Counted from the stretch's first letter, positions 11,650 through 23,675 are shown. The stretch: 64,000 bases of DNA from Zeus faber (GCA_960531495.1 OY482862.1:13062774-13126773), one strand, 5' to 3'. Numbers and translations are program-made. Notes: generated from the letters alone by a model not told the origin.

Positions 11650-13286
11650 AACAAGAGGGATCTCATAATCACTTTTTTTTTTTTTTTCTTCCTCCATTGC
11701 CATCATCACTTTCTCTGCTGCTCCTGCTACTAGTGAACAGTTAAAGACTTTTTTTTTTTTTTGCTTACCATTTGGACAGTTCCACAGTAGAATTTCCCCC
11801 AGCAAAGTGTTGGACAACAGGTTCATTCAGCCGAAAAAAAGTATAGTATAATGTGTGAGAGAGCGGAGGGAAAAGGTTTCTCAGTCAGTGTGTCCTTGAT
11901 TCTCCCTTCTTTACGGAAAAAGAAGTGACAACCCAGGGAGGGCTGGAACCTTCCTGTTTTATATGGCCTTCTCATCATTTACATGCACTGAACTCAAGGC
12001 CAAATAATTGTGAAAATTAGCAAAAAGCAGCACGGCAAAACTCGATCAATTCAAAATTCAACAATAACAGCCTTCAGTAAGTGGCAATAGCCATCTTTGT
12101 CCAAAACGATTACCCCGGGCAGGATTTCCTTTTGTCCAGTTGGTTTTTATTGCACTGTGTGTCCTTCTTGCTGAGAATAATCAGATGCAAAGGCAAATCA
12201 TGATTTTTATTTTTCCATTTGTTTTGGTTTAATCGTCTCAACTTTAAAAGAGAGGAACAATTTTGAACCTTAATTACTTTAAACACACAACACACATCCA
12301 TTGTCGATGCCTTGGAATTATGAGGGCAAATTTATTTGACTCATCTCACTCTCTTCTCTGTTCTGTGTTTACCTCTGAAGCCTCTACATGTCACCAAACA
12401 GCAGGCGACCCACAGCTGCCCCCGCGCCCCCTTTGTATCTTCAAAAGTGCCAAACTTTGTTGTTTCTAGCATGTAAATAATGTTTTTAGGGTCTCTTATT
12501 GTTCATAGTTTTAAAAACAAACAAACGGAAAAAACAAAAATAAAAAAAAAACACCCGTCTGTAGAGGGTTTTCCTCTTGTATTGTTTACAAATGGTGTAT
12601 TCTTAGTAGCTGTCTTTTAACGATAAATCTTTTCACTCTTTAATTGTTGATGCGTGTTTAAAAAAACATGGGGATTCGATGCTGGCCGAAGCGCTTAAAT
12701 ACAGAAAACCTGGAAGGGTTGGCTGTTGATTTCACACGGGAACTTGGATTCGGGAGACGTAGTGGGGTTTCTATGCATTTCATGGTGTCTCACGAAAAAA
12801 AACAAAAAACCGGGACACCTCTCTAATAAGACATTTCCAACTTCACCGATTTGCGTACTGATGACCGCCCTTTTTACACGTTTAATCGTTTCCAATATGG
12901 ATAACTCTAAAACGGAGGATCTGATTTAAGGTCTCCTTTTTTTTTTTTTTTTTTTTTTTTTAATTGACCAGAAAGGAAGCTTGAGTTTTCAACCGACTTG
13001 CGTTCGTATAATCTCAAAAATAAGAGGTTACTGCTCTGTAAACGTGTCAATTCGTGGGAACCGTTCAGCATTTTTTTTTTTTTTTTTTTTTTTTTAAATA
13101 CCGGTGAAATGAATGTAATTCTACCTGCAGAGGACTCTTATTTACTTTCCATAGCCTGTTCTCCCCGCGCGCCATATCTTTTAAAAAAAGGGAATGGCCA
13201 GGAGTTCCACGTGGTCAGTCCGTTTCCTGGCCTGTGCCTGATGACCTGAAGCTGTGACATGTTTGTATGTTTTCTAGAAACTTGAT

Positions 13287-13292
13287 AATAAA
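13287..13292 (+). terminator. REV1: candidate REV1 polyadenylation signal AATAAA
   Basis: AATAAA lies 1.64 kb after the REV1 stop and is followed within 30 bases by a T-rich stretch. An earlier AATAAA-like site sits in an A-rich stretch near 12539. Which is used cannot be told from sequence. The 11650-13286 interval would then be 3'UTR; it holds T runs at 11671-11688, 12938-12961 and 13071-13095 and no other gene. Confidence 0.5.
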
Positions 13293-14940
13293 CTTTAAAG
13301 TCTGCATTAACATCTCATTTATTCGAATTTTTTGTTATTATTATTAATCGTTTCTTTTGATTGACGATGCTGTAAGTAAGAGATTTATCGAAAGTATCAG
13401 GTACTTAAAAAAAAAATGTCATTGTATAATTGCTTTAATTATTGTTTTAATGAACAGGGCTCGACAGGGACCGCATGGTTTGAACGCCTCCGTTTCCGGA
13501 AGTGAACTCGTCCACTCCGTTGACGTTTTAGAAAGTCTTCATATAAAGAGTCTTAAGGCCGGGACCAAGCCAACCAACTACGAGATGGATCGTGGCCATA
13601 AAATAATTGATTGGGGGTAAGGGGATAACTGGTAAACGGAGGGGAAAAGGGCAAAGGTGCAAGACTGCGGATTATTATTTTAAGAGCGAGGGAACTGTTC
13701 TTCCCATAACTCATTGCGAATTATCCCTTTCCAGCGACTCCCAACCTAAGGGCAGTTTAGCGCGCTCCTTCTTGGGTTTATCGTTTAACGTTAGTATGTC
13801 GTTTATATCGTTAATAATGGCGTCGTCGTGTATTGTAGATTGTGTGTGTGTGTGTGTGTGTGTGTGTATAATAATGTTTCAGTTCAGTGGTCGCAGTAAC
13901 TCGCTCGCCGACAGTGACGTCCGCGGGCAGCGGTAAACAATTCCATGGTAACAGCGAGCTCCAACCAATCAGAGACGTCGCTGTTACACCGTGGGGTTGC
14001 GACATCATGGCTGAAAATCAAAATCCTCGATTCAGAATTTGAATGGGGTCTCCCCTTCCGCAAACTTGCTGTTGAGCTCCATATAACTATTAATAATATG
14101 ATGATAATTGATGATATGTAATAATATAATAATATGGTAACGTACGATATGAGGGGTTCAGATTCAGTCTGTATGGGGACAGCTGGTGGCCAATACGTGG
14201 TACTGCACCTCTGTGGAGGGCTTTGGGGAGAGACAACATATAATATTTCGATATTTTGTTTAATGATGTTTAATAATGTTGTGTTTGATGTTAAATTCCA
14301 TTGCGCACAAATCCAAAACGTGGGGCGGTAATTCCTGGGTTTGGTTCATGGCCTACAGTTGTAACTGTTTAGTTCTTTGGTGGGTGTGTGGCTGTAAGTT
14401 CTGTTATAAGGTGATCCACGTACGGCATTTGTATCTACAGTAAGATAGATGTAATTATAAATATGCTCTACTTGTGTGGGATATTTATACAGTTGGCTGA
14501 AGAACTGATGTTGTTTACCACGAGTAAAGACTCAGAGGAAAAACCCGCCACATACGTATGACGTAATACGCGTTCGTTTGTGGCGGTGTAACGTCAATCT
14601 CGTCGAGTACGCTGCATTCCAGGGAACTCGGATAATAATTCCGAGTCGGTAGATTCAAGGCTCAGTTTCCGAATCAATCTGTTCTATCGAAAAACTTTGC
14701 GATTCTCAGTGTTATAATTGACAGAACCGGGGTCACACACGGAAATACATACTTAAATACATACTTAAATTACCTCTTCCTTTGCTTTGCTCGCAACCCC
14801 CCCCCCTCCCCTCCCCCCCTCCGCGATTTCCGATTTCCAGTGTTATAAGAACGCAGCACGGGGCGAGGCGTCATCACGCTTATCGCGATACTTGCGATTG
14901 GAAGGGTCGGCGCTACGGTGTGGAAGGGTCTGCTTCGGGA
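13293..14940. other. REV1-TXNDC9 intergenic region
   Basis: No coding gene is supported. It contains a (TG)n at 13841-13868 and a CpG-containing block at 13900-13990 with a CCAAT-box motif (ACCAATCAGAG) beside an ACGTC half-CRE, which looks promoter-like. In human EIF5B sits between TXNDC9 and REV1; no EIF5B coding sequence was recognised here. AT-rich filler occupies 14070-14520, and a C-rich run lies at about 14800-14820. Confidence 0.55.
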
Positions 14941-14959
14941 GTCACGTCATTTGAACCGG
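14900..14959 (+). other. TXNDC9: probable TXNDC9 5'UTR exon (3' end)
   Basis: The sequence TTGAACCG ending at 14959 is followed by the donor GTAAGATC. A CRE-like GTCACGTCAT lies just before it at 14941-14950. It pairs in logic with an acceptor (TCCACCCAG) ending at 15925, which opens the exon holding the TXNDC9 start. The start of this noncoding exon is unknown; the 5' limit is nominal. Confidence 0.4.
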
Positions 14960-15840
14960 GTAAGATCATGGGCTTGTTTCGTGTCGGGCCCGGTGCGTTG
15001 GTTCCCCCGTTGCCCTTAGGACGACGCGCGTCGGGTTAGACGGGTTAGACACCCCTTGCCCGTCGGGAGACAGAATCATCGGAAACCAACCAACCAACCG
15101 GCCTGGCTGCGCCAACACCACCTCGGCTAAAGCTAACTGTTAGCTTGGGCGTGACACCGGCCCTTACTGTTTAACATGTTTATCATATCACGGCGCAGTG
15201 GTTGATGTTCTGCTGTAGAATACGTATTCTAGGCATAATACGTGGTCAAATTAACGCACGTCTACTTTAAAAACCGTGCAATTACGCAAAAGAATGCAGG
15301 TGCTTTTACTGTTGCTATGGCTTCATTGTGTTTGCCGTTGAGCTCAAATGTCGAGAGCGGAACACACGGGATGTAAGGATCCACGACAAATGACTTTTAT
15401 TTCACAGCGTGGAATCGAAAGCCTCTGCAACTTGTACTGTAGCACCTCGCCCGACCTGCTTTCCATAAAGTCAAGTGGCGTCTCCATTGTTTCGGCGTAA
15501 TTGCTGATGTCATTTTTACGTCGTCAATTAAATAAGACAACAGAGTGCGGCAGAAAATCAGACCTAGACGCACACTCTGTCGTCATGGGAACACATGTAA
15601 ACACATTACTGTGCCGTACTCACCCGCTGTTATCCGAATTATTGGTCACATATTTGTTCATCTTGTACAGAATATTCTATCTAGTTAAACCCGCCGCCAA
15701 CACAAGCAACCATTCTGCACTGGCCCGTGCCATCGCCTTTTAACTTTTTAACGGCTTATAACTCTAAAGTTTAACCCACTCTCTATTCTAACTCGAGTAC
15801 CAGAGAATAAACTGGTATCAGTTTAGAACTATTCCTCTCC

Positions 15841-15874
<34 letters not shown>

Positions 15875-15967
15875 CAAAGTTGTTTCCACGCGACGTTAAC
15901 ATAGTTCTGTGTTCTGTCCACCCAGTTTAACAGCGAGTGCACGCAAGGATTCCAGAGCGTCTCCAAT

Positions 15968-17033
15968 ATGGCGAATCAGTCTTTAGATATCATAGCGAAG
16001 GTGCTGGAGCAGTCGGCCAAGCTGGTGGAGGAGCAGATGGATGCACATTTGAGCAAGCTGGACCGCATGGATGAAGATGAATTGGATAAGCTGAAGGAAA
16101 GGCGATTGGAGGCGTTAAAAAAAGCCCAGAAACAGAAGCAGGTACATGGAAAGACTTAATCAAACTGTATTTTAACCCTATCCTGACCATGCGTTATAGT
16201 GGAGCAGATTGCTGCCAGATCTTCTACAATAATAGATCATAACCTATTAATGTGTATTTTGATATTGAAGCCATCTTCTTTCATCACTCATTCCTTCCCT
16301 TTAGGAGTGGCTTTCTAAAGGCCACGGAGAGTACAGAGAAATCCCCAGTGAGAAAGACTTTTTTGACGAGGTCAAGGAAAGCAAGAATGTAGTTTGCCAT
16401 TTCTACAGGGACTCTACTTTTAGGTAAGCAACAATGCATAAAAGTAATGTTCAGACATTTATGCTTTTCATGTTTGTTTTGGGTTTTTTTCCATGTTCCC
16501 TTATCATTTAGTAAAGGTTTTAATCCCTTCCTCCCTCCTTTTAAGATGCAAGATTATTGACAAGCACTTGGCCATCCTGGCAAAGAAGCACGTTGAGACC
16601 AAATTCATTAAGCTGAATGTAGAGAAAGCCCCATTTTTGTCAGAGAGGCTGCGCATCAAGGTCATTCCCACCCTGGCACTCCTGATCGACGGGAAAACCA
16701 AGGACTACGTGGTCGGCTTCACTGACCTGGGAAACACAGACGAGTTTTCCACAGAAATGCTGGAATGGAGACTGGGCTGTACGGATGTAATTAACTACAG
16801 GTAAGACGACGTCTCACTCTCCTTGATCTTTGCCTCTCTAAGGAACAACAAAATGAAGACACGTTTCTCGTGTGGTGTAAAATTTTCACATTTGTATTGC
16901 GTTTCCTTTCAGTGGTAATCCAATGGAGCCTCCCACAACGTCAAAAAAACCCGGCTCAAAGTTCACAAAGGTGGAGAAGAAGACAATAAGAGGGGGATGC
17001 TATGACTCTGACTCTTGTTCTGACGACGACTAA
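15968..17033 (+). CDS. TXNDC9: thioredoxin domain-containing protein 9
   Basis: TXNDC9 is a cytosolic phosducin-like/thioredoxin-fold protein that binds the CCT/TRiC chaperonin and modulates folding of actin and tubulin (family knowledge). Coding exons: 15968-16141, 16305-16423, 16546-16800, 16913-17033; phases fit and give 222 aa (human 226). The N-terminus (residues 1-60) is a charged coiled-coil-like helix with the run [20 protein letters not shown]. The thioredoxin-like fold spans about 80-185 and lacks a CXXC motif: the equivalent site reads DSTFRCKI, as in other TXNDC9 proteins, so redox activity is not expected. The acidic tail is DSDSCSDDD. The start has A at -3 and follows a probable acceptor at 15925. 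The gene is convergent with MRPL30. The intergenic CA repeat at 15843-15873 lies upstream, in the probable 5'UTR intron. Confidence 0.96.
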
Positions 17034-17282
17034 AACACGACGCCACACACGTCTTTCTCGCGGCGCTACCTCACCCGCAGTGTGGCAGAGATCCCGCGTT
17101 TCCTCATGGGTTTGCTTTCCCCATAATTCGCTCGCTAATCTATTTGATAACTCTGGCAACTTTAGATGCAAGACAAACCTCACATGCTCTCCAGCCCTAT
17201 TGTGATCATTCAGACAACACAACAGTGCATTTGTAAAGACTTGTAACAGATATGCAGAACTTTTTTTTTAAGGTCTTTTACA

Positions 17283-17288
17283 ATTAAA
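17283..17288 (+). terminator. TXNDC9: candidate TXNDC9 polyadenylation signal ATTAAA
   Basis: ATTAAA lies 250 bases after the TXNDC9 stop, followed by a GT/T-rich stretch. AATAAA sites further on (near 17713 and 17938) are alternatives. Confidence 0.4.
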
Positions 17289-17289
17289 T

Positions 17290-18264
17290 TTGTGCTTCTC
17301 TTTGTATCTATTCAATACATTTGTATTGTAATTTCTGTTTTCGTCAATGTAGAACCCCTCTGAAAAGATCAAAGGTTTTTCTTTTTTTTTGCAATTTGAA
17401 GTATTCAGTTACATCTTTCTAATTAGACCATCAACTGTATACATATTTAAATGTTTTAGTTATATCAAACTTTTTCTTAAAAGCAATATGGTTGCCTGCA
17501 TGAGCAGAGTGCCAGTAACATCTTCAGTAATTGTAAGGAAATGGTAAATTATTTGGACCTAATTAGTTCTGGGGCCGTATTTATCAAACCACTCCATGCT
17601 GAAAGTGAGTGTAGGAATCTTCACAACTACCTTATGTCTTACTGAGGTGCAAATGTTTTTTTCCCTCCTAGTCAAACTTTCAGTGCGATTCCTAGGAGTG
17701 ATTCTCAGATGTTTAATAAATATGAGCCCTGATCTTTACTCTGAAAGATCCAAGGCAACAATGATGACATGATCCCACAGTGGCAATATGGGACTCTGCT
17801 CCCATATATATATACATACACACACACACACACACAAATCAAGTGCCAAGGTCACTAGTTCCATTCCATGTCAGGCATCTTTTTACATTAATGAAGTTAG
17901 TGTAGCTCTTGAGATTTTTTTTAAATACATATGCTTAATAAAGCATAGGCCATTACTTGTTTCTGATGTGTCATTGAGTCTTTAAGTATGCATACACTTT
18001 AGTATCTATTTCTTCAGATTCAGATGTCTTTTAATATACATTTCAAAAGTACAATGGATAAAAAAAAAAATTATATCCTCAGTACAGAACTCGTGAGGAG
18101 GTGAAAAATACTACACAGACTCATGAGATTATATTGAAATTATAATGTATTGTCCTGGGGATAATTATCGAGGGCAAGCCTGAGTCTGGCGTCTTTCCAC
18201 TATGGTAGTGCCATAATGCATATGTACACTTCAGCAATTAATACAGGAAATGTTATGAACAGAT
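17290..18264. other. TXNDC9-MRPL30 tail-to-tail interval
   Basis: AT-rich DNA between the two convergent genes. It holds a short (CA)n at about 17815-17836 and no open frame worth calling. ATTAAA on the minus strand (18030-18035) is a possible MRPL30 polyadenylation signal about 230 bases beyond its stop. Confidence 0.5.
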
Positions 18265-21200
18265 TTAGGATTCTATAGCCTTGGGTTCTACAGGCTTGAG
18301 GAGGGCTCTTATGATCAACTCTCCTTTGCTATTGATGTAGCTGTCAGCCATGTCCTCTTCGGCTGGGAGTCCATAGGGAGTCTTTAGTGGCGTTATTCTA
18401 CATGAAATATGAACAAAGGCAAAACAAACTTAGATTATACACAGCATTTATTTAAATAGACAATCACTTATTAGATGACTTAATCAATGATGACATTCGG
18501 AGTATGTGTTGAACTGGGTCAGACATTCCAGATGTAAATGGATGAATGGTGATGGATATATACATACATAATCATTTAAGACCATAAATGGAAGGTAGAG
18601 GCACATTCTACTGATGAAGACCAAGTGAAAGTTGCAATGCAAATCTGAGGTTTGAACACATTACAGGCAAAACAAGTGTCTAACATGGAGTCTTACCTCA
18701 CAAGATGCTTGACAAACTTCAGCAGGCTGTTGACTGAAGATGTGTTTTTATGAATTACAGGGACACCTGCCTAGATACATGATACAGAGGACAAATATCA
18801 GTCATAAACATGTACGTTACATAAAGATCTACCTTGAAACCGGAAAGAAACGGCCTTAGTAAAGGAAACATTAGCCCAGCGCAATTAAAACGCTTGGGGT
18901 TTAGATTTCACGGGAGAGCATCCACGAGAATAGTTTCTATCAAATCTAAGACTCTTGAAGATGAGCTTAATCTTGGCGCTGTCAACTGCATAATGTGAAT
19001 GATACGACATACATTACGTTGCTCCGGTAAATGTCCCCCTTATTAAGCATAAGCATCTAAATCTGCATCTTTCACAGATACCCATCCACTTTCTGAATGG
19101 AAAATTATTTTCTAAAGATGGTTCAACTAAAACCATGTGATTGTCTTGGTTTCATCCATTTGCGCTACATCCTTTACACATCATCACTCACACGCATTGT
19201 CACAATGTTTTGTTGATAGACTTGGTTGGTTTTAAAAGCTACAAATAATGTTACCCGTTCAAGACCAAGGTCTTTAATCATCTGCTTCTCCCAGTACGGT
19301 CGTCGTATTGTACTTCTGACACGTGTCACGATGTGAAGTTTGTGAGGTTGGTTCGGGTCACCACTGTACTTCTCATGCTCTTTAGACCTCTCTTCAAATA
19401 TCTGGTTAAAAGCGAAACACCAAGCAGAGATTTTAAGCAGACATCGTTAGAGGTCAACTTTCCTACTGCACTAAAGATAAGAGTAAGTACGGCCATTTAG
19501 GGATCACGTACCTGATTTGGGATCCGTGCTTTGGTAAATTTGCTACGGAGGGAGACAAACCAAAGGCTTGAAGGAAGTGTAACATCCCTCAGAATCTGTA
19601 AGAAGAAATTATTTTATAATGATGTGCAATTTGTATTTTTTCCGCACACACACACACGTAAAGTGAAAAACATTGATCATCTCATTCCAGTGACACCTGT
19701 TGTTAAGAGGTGGGATATCAGTGACAAGATTAATAACCATTAATAACCACTAATACGTATTGTGTGGATCCCCCTCACGCCGGCAAAACAGCTCTGACCC
19801 GTCGAGACATGGACTCCACAAGACCTCTGAAGGTGTCCTGTGGTATCTGGCACCAAGACGTTAGCAGCAGATCTTTTAAGTCCTGTAAGTTGTGAGGTGG
19901 GGCCCCCATGGATCAGGCTTGTTGTTCCAGCACATCCCACAGATGCTGGATTGGATCAGACCCTAACCCCGGCTGCCTAACACACCGATCAACCACAACA
20001 TAAAAACCACCGTCAGGTGAAGTGAATAACGTTGATCATCTCATTCCAATGGCACTTGTCAAGAGGTGGGATATATCGAAATGAAGAGTCAGTTGTTAAA
20101 GTTGATGTGTTGGAAGCAGGAAAAATGGGCAAACGTAATGATCTGAGCCACTTTGACAAGAACTAAATTGTGATGGCTAGACGACTAGGTCAGAGCATCT
20201 CCAAAACTACAGGTCTTGTGGGGTGTTCCCAGTATGCAGTGGTTAGTACCAAAAGTGGTCCAAGAAAGGACAACCGGTGAACCGATGAGAGGGCCTTGGG
20301 CACCCAAGGCTCATTGATGAGCTAGGGGAGTGAAGTCTAGCTCGTCTGGTCTGATCCCACAGAAGAGCTACTGTAGCACAAATTGCTGAAAAAGTTCATG
20401 CTGCTATGATAGAAAGGTGCTTGTTGAGTATGAGAGTGCGTAGCTACAGAGCGGTCAGAGTGTCCATGCTAACCCCTGTTCACTGCCGAAAGGGCCTACA
20501 ATGGGAACGTGAGCATCGGAACTGGATTATGGAGCAATGGAAGAAGGTGGCCTGGTCTGATGAACCACATTATCTTTTACATCATGTGGAAGAGCAAGTG
20601 CATGTGAATTGTTTACCTGAGGAAGAGATGGCACCAGGATGCACTATGGGAAGAAGACAAGCCGGCAGAGGCAGTGTGATGCTCTGAGCAATGTTCTGCT
20701 GGGAAACCTTGGGTCCTGGCATTCAAGTGGACGTTACTTTGACACGTGCCACATACCTAAACATTGTTGCAGACCAGGTACACCCCTTCATGGTACAGTA
20801 ACGGTATTTACTAATGGCAGTAGCCTATTTCAGCAGGACAATGTACCCTGCCACACTGCAAAAAATGTCCAGGAATGTTTGTGGAACATCACAAAGAGTT
20901 TAAGGTGATAACTTTGATTCCAAATTACCCAGATCTCAAGTTGATCGAGCATCTGTGGGATGTGCTGGAACAACAAGACCGATCCATGGGGGCCCCACCT
21001 CGCAACTTACAGGACATAAAGACAGACACTCTGGTGAGTAAGGTAAGGCGTCTTTACCACCTCAGGCAGCTGAAGAAATTCAGAGTCTCGGTGAGGATCC
21101 TCAAGTCTTCTACTCTGCAGCAGTGGAGAGCTTCCTGAAGGGCAATATCACTGCCTGGTTTGGGAACTGTGCTGCTCAGAGATGGCGGGCCCAGCAGACA

Positions 21201-22725
21201 GTGGCGCGTTCAGCCGAACGTACCAATGGAACTACCCTCCTCTCCTTGCAGGACTTATACACCAGGAGGTGTAGTAGCAGAGCCCGCAGGATCCTCACCC
21301 CCCCAACGACGGACTGTTCCAGCTGCTGCGGTCGGGTAAGTGCCTCCGCAGTCACGCAGTGAGGACAGAGAACGAGACAGTTTCTTTCCGCAAGCCATAA
21401 GGACTGTCAACGCTGAACTCACCAGGGGGCCCCACTGAGACACACACACACATAGGCCCCACTGCCTTACTGTACTGTATGTTGCATACTGTATCACTGT
21501 ACTGGGTTACTGCATACTGTGCTGTATTGCCGTTCTGTTTGGTGTTACTGTATTGCTGTGCTGTACTGTTGGATACTGTACTGTATATCTCCAGACACAC
21601 TACCTCACTTAATTCACATGCCCATGTACTGCACACATCTGTATATACCATGATAGTCTGTATTATGGTACATATATTATGTCCCATCAAACATCTGTAT
21701 ATACCTTTTATTTCTATTGTGTATTCCTACTTTGTATATGACCCTCTTTTTAACTCTTATTTTATTCATTTTACTAATTGAATTGCGTTTTCAGAACCAG
21801 TTAGTTTAGTTAGCTATTGTTCAGTTAGTACTCATTGTGCATAATCTCCCGGTGCGTTGCAATGTCATTTCACTATTTGTATGCTTGTATGTAGATGTAC
21901 ATGCATCTACAAACAATGTAATGGAATACATGAAATGTAATAAAAGATGTTTATTTGTCACATGACAATCTGAATCCTTAAGAATCTGCGGCTAACGTAC
22001 TTCAGAGGTCTTGTGGAGTCGGAGGATGGACGGGTCAAAGCTGTTCTGGCGACAAGAGGGGGAGCTACACAATATTAAGCAGGTGGTTTAATGTGTGTGT
22101 GTGAGTGTGTGCGTGTGTGTTTGTGTGTATTAACTATTAATTAAAACTATTAATGAATCCTCCCAAGGGCAGTGTTTACATCAACCAAAAGGTAATAATA
22201 ATAAAGTAATAAAAAGAAAAAATGGCAATATACAATAAACCTATTGCATTACATTGCATTACCTATTGCATTACCTATTACCTATTACCTATTGCATTAC
22301 CTATTGCATTAACCTATTGCGTTGCATTACATTTCACTGCATATATGTATGGAAGTATGTATATGTATGTGACAAATAAAAATCTTGAATCTTGAATCTT
22401 GAACCTCAAAACCAACAATACACCCCGGTATCAACAAGTCACATGGTCAAAAATAGGAAGTTGTGAAAGTTTGCATTTACATAAAAAAAACAACATTTGT
22501 ACATATGTGTCTACCAGGGTGGAAAATAAATAATATAATATATACGGTAATGCAAAATACGAGTGTGTAAACATGCCCCTGTCCGGGTCACCTTGGTCAA
22601 GCATGCCAGAGGAGTTGTACAGTCTTTTTGCAGATCGTTGATTGTATTCGATTGTAATCGTATTAACGAATAAGAGAGCTCACCTTAACCGACGAAGAGC
22701 TGGAACACCGGGGGAGGACGGACAT
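18265..22725 (-). CDS. MRPL30: mitochondrial ribosomal protein L30 (uL30m)
   Basis: A component of the large subunit of the mitochondrial ribosome. Coding exons, read on the minus strand: 22725-22684 (ATG, residues 1-14), 19595-19512, 19401-19255, 18770-18697, 18397-18265 (stop TAA). Every border has GT-AG and the phases join to 159 aa (human 161). Recognisable family segments are [48 protein letters not shown] and the C-terminal [11 protein letters not shown]. None of these short exons gives a long open frame. The N-terminus (Ser/Arg-rich, no acids: [14 protein letters not shown]) suits a mitochondrial presequence. Intron 1 (19596-22683) is swollen by Tc1-like and LINE sequence. Exon 1 is the least certain because it rests on a 42-base match of start, phase and donor. 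Confidence 0.9.
19655..19985 (-). mobile_element. truncated, rearranged Tc1-like element, copy A
   Basis: Positions 19745-19960, read on the minus strand, match the 3' end of a teleost Tc1-like transposase (region of the PHLTTY-type end and the DGSELF-type tail), with frame breaks. Positions 19658-19735 instead read like the element's 5' end on the plus strand (GATCATCTCATTCCAGTGAC; compare 20033-20052). The copy thus joins 5' and inverted 3' pieces with the middle lost. It ends where copy B begins. Confidence 0.75.
20125..21020 (+). pseudogene. Tc1-like transposase, broken
   Basis: DDE-superfamily transposase relics are spread over several frames. N-terminal helix-turn-helix coding sequence lies near 20125-20400. 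Next comes [17 protein letters not shown] (first catalytic Asp in WSDE, about 20540-20585), then a frame change. [17 protein letters not shown] at 20828-20872 holds the second Asp in QQDN. A further frame change precedes [15 protein letters not shown] near 20929-20973. Three frames are needed for one protein and the early part has stops, so it cannot encode an active enzyme. Confidence 0.85.
21040..21976 (+). mobile_element. LINE 3' fragment inserted in Tc1 copy B
   Basis: The end of a non-LTR retrotransposon ORF2 is readable in broken frames ([52 protein letters not shown]), followed by an AT-rich 3'UTR and a tail ending near ATAAAAGATGTTTATTTGTC. It interrupts the Tc1 sequence between GGACATAAAGA and CCTTAAGAATCTG, with TAAAGA/TTAAGA as a possible short target duplication. 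This is 5'-truncated, as usual for LINE insertions. The family was not named with confidence. Confidence 0.75.
22340..22680 (+). repeat. LINE/SINE 3'-tail fragments
   Basis: GACAAATAAAAATCTTGAATC with three CTTGAAT copies (22371-22400) is a typical fish retroposon tail. Positions 22600-22640 (GCCAGAGGAGTTGTACAGTC) match 32560-32580 in the CRACDL intron, so both are fragments of one dispersed family. Both read the same way on the plus strand. Confidence 0.6.
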
Positions 22726-23254
22726 GTTTTCTTTCTACGGTTGCAGTGGAGATGCTGGTTGATTGCGCGCCAAGGTTAAACGACACGCAGTCGAGAAGTA
22801 CACACTTGCTAGAGGGCGAAATGAAAATAACGACACGTATAAACTATACTGTCCGCTCATTCATCCCCGCACTTGACAGGCCTGTCAACATTAAGGAACG
22901 AGACCCTCCAGCGCACGTTGATCACGTCCGACGTGACATTTTCTCTTCACCGGGAAGCGCGATTGTGCTACGTTAAAATTCTTCCGATCTGAAACTGGCG
23001 CTTCACTTCAGTGTCGCCGTAAGGATATCGTTTGTGTCACCCGGGGGAAAGCTGCGGTTCAGTTAATATATCATTACACGGGTTTCGTGTATCATGGAGG
23101 TATAGCATTTGTTCAAACACAACTCTCTGACCACCGCAGAAAATATGTTGTGAGTGCCGTGTGGGGGTTTCTCCACGGAATTGTTTTCCTGGCGCACCGA
23201 TCTTGCGGATGTTTTCTGTCCTGTGGGTGGTTGTGGAATTTTCCCGAGCGCATC
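22726..23254. promoter_or_regulatory. MRPL30/MITD1 shared bidirectional promoter interval
   Basis: The two start codons face away from each other 529 bases apart, so both 5'UTRs and both promoters must lie here unless a gene has an unseen upstream exon. The interval has CpG-containing stretches (for example 22900-23010) and no clear TATA box. Shared regulation is inferred from the arrangement, not shown. Confidence 0.6.
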
Positions 23255-23616
23255 ATGTCGGAAAACCACGTCTCAGGAATGGAGGCCTGTGCCGTGTCCG
23301 TCCTGAAGCGGGCGGTGGAGCTGGACCAGGGCTCCCGCTTCCAGGAGTCCCTGGTTTGTTACCAGGAGGGAATCCAGCTGCTGATGGACGCCTTGAAAGG
23401 TTCCACCACCCCTATAGGAAACATTTTTACATTACCAAAGCATTTAAACATTGCTGTGAAATATTTATACAGATATGTGAAGATATCTTAAAATAAAAGG
23501 AAAATATATGTATACACATATACAGTAAAGATAACATAAGATGTATACATACAATATATACCTACATATACATAGAGAAATGCAGTTCAAATTCTTGGAC
23601 TAGGACGTCCACTGTT

Positions 23617-23675
<59 letters not shown>

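Larger units (their letters stand above)
19983..22095 (+). mobile_element. Tc1/mariner-like transposon, copy B, split by a LINE fragment
   Basis: The 5' end (CACCGATCAACCACAACAT) at 19983 is followed by the start region AAAATGGGCAAACG near 20120 and a transposase readable in pieces to 21020. The 3' end resumes at about 21977 and runs to about 22095 (GACGGGTCAAAGCTGTTCTG; ACACAATATTAAGCAGGTGG). About 930 bp of LINE 3' sequence lies between. The element sits in MRPL30 intron 1, on the opposite strand. Confidence 0.85.

Noticed and set aside
13293..14940. Possible EIF5B remnants between REV1 and TXNDC9.
   Set aside because: No GTP-binding motifs or Lys/Glu-rich EIF5B segments were seen in any frame.
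22013..22057. A 45-base in-phase segment on the minus strand with AG/GT ends that could be an extra MRPL30 exon.
   Set aside because: Its sequence is the 3' end of the Tc1-like element (matches 19811-19831 in inverse), and MRPL30 already reaches the expected length without it.
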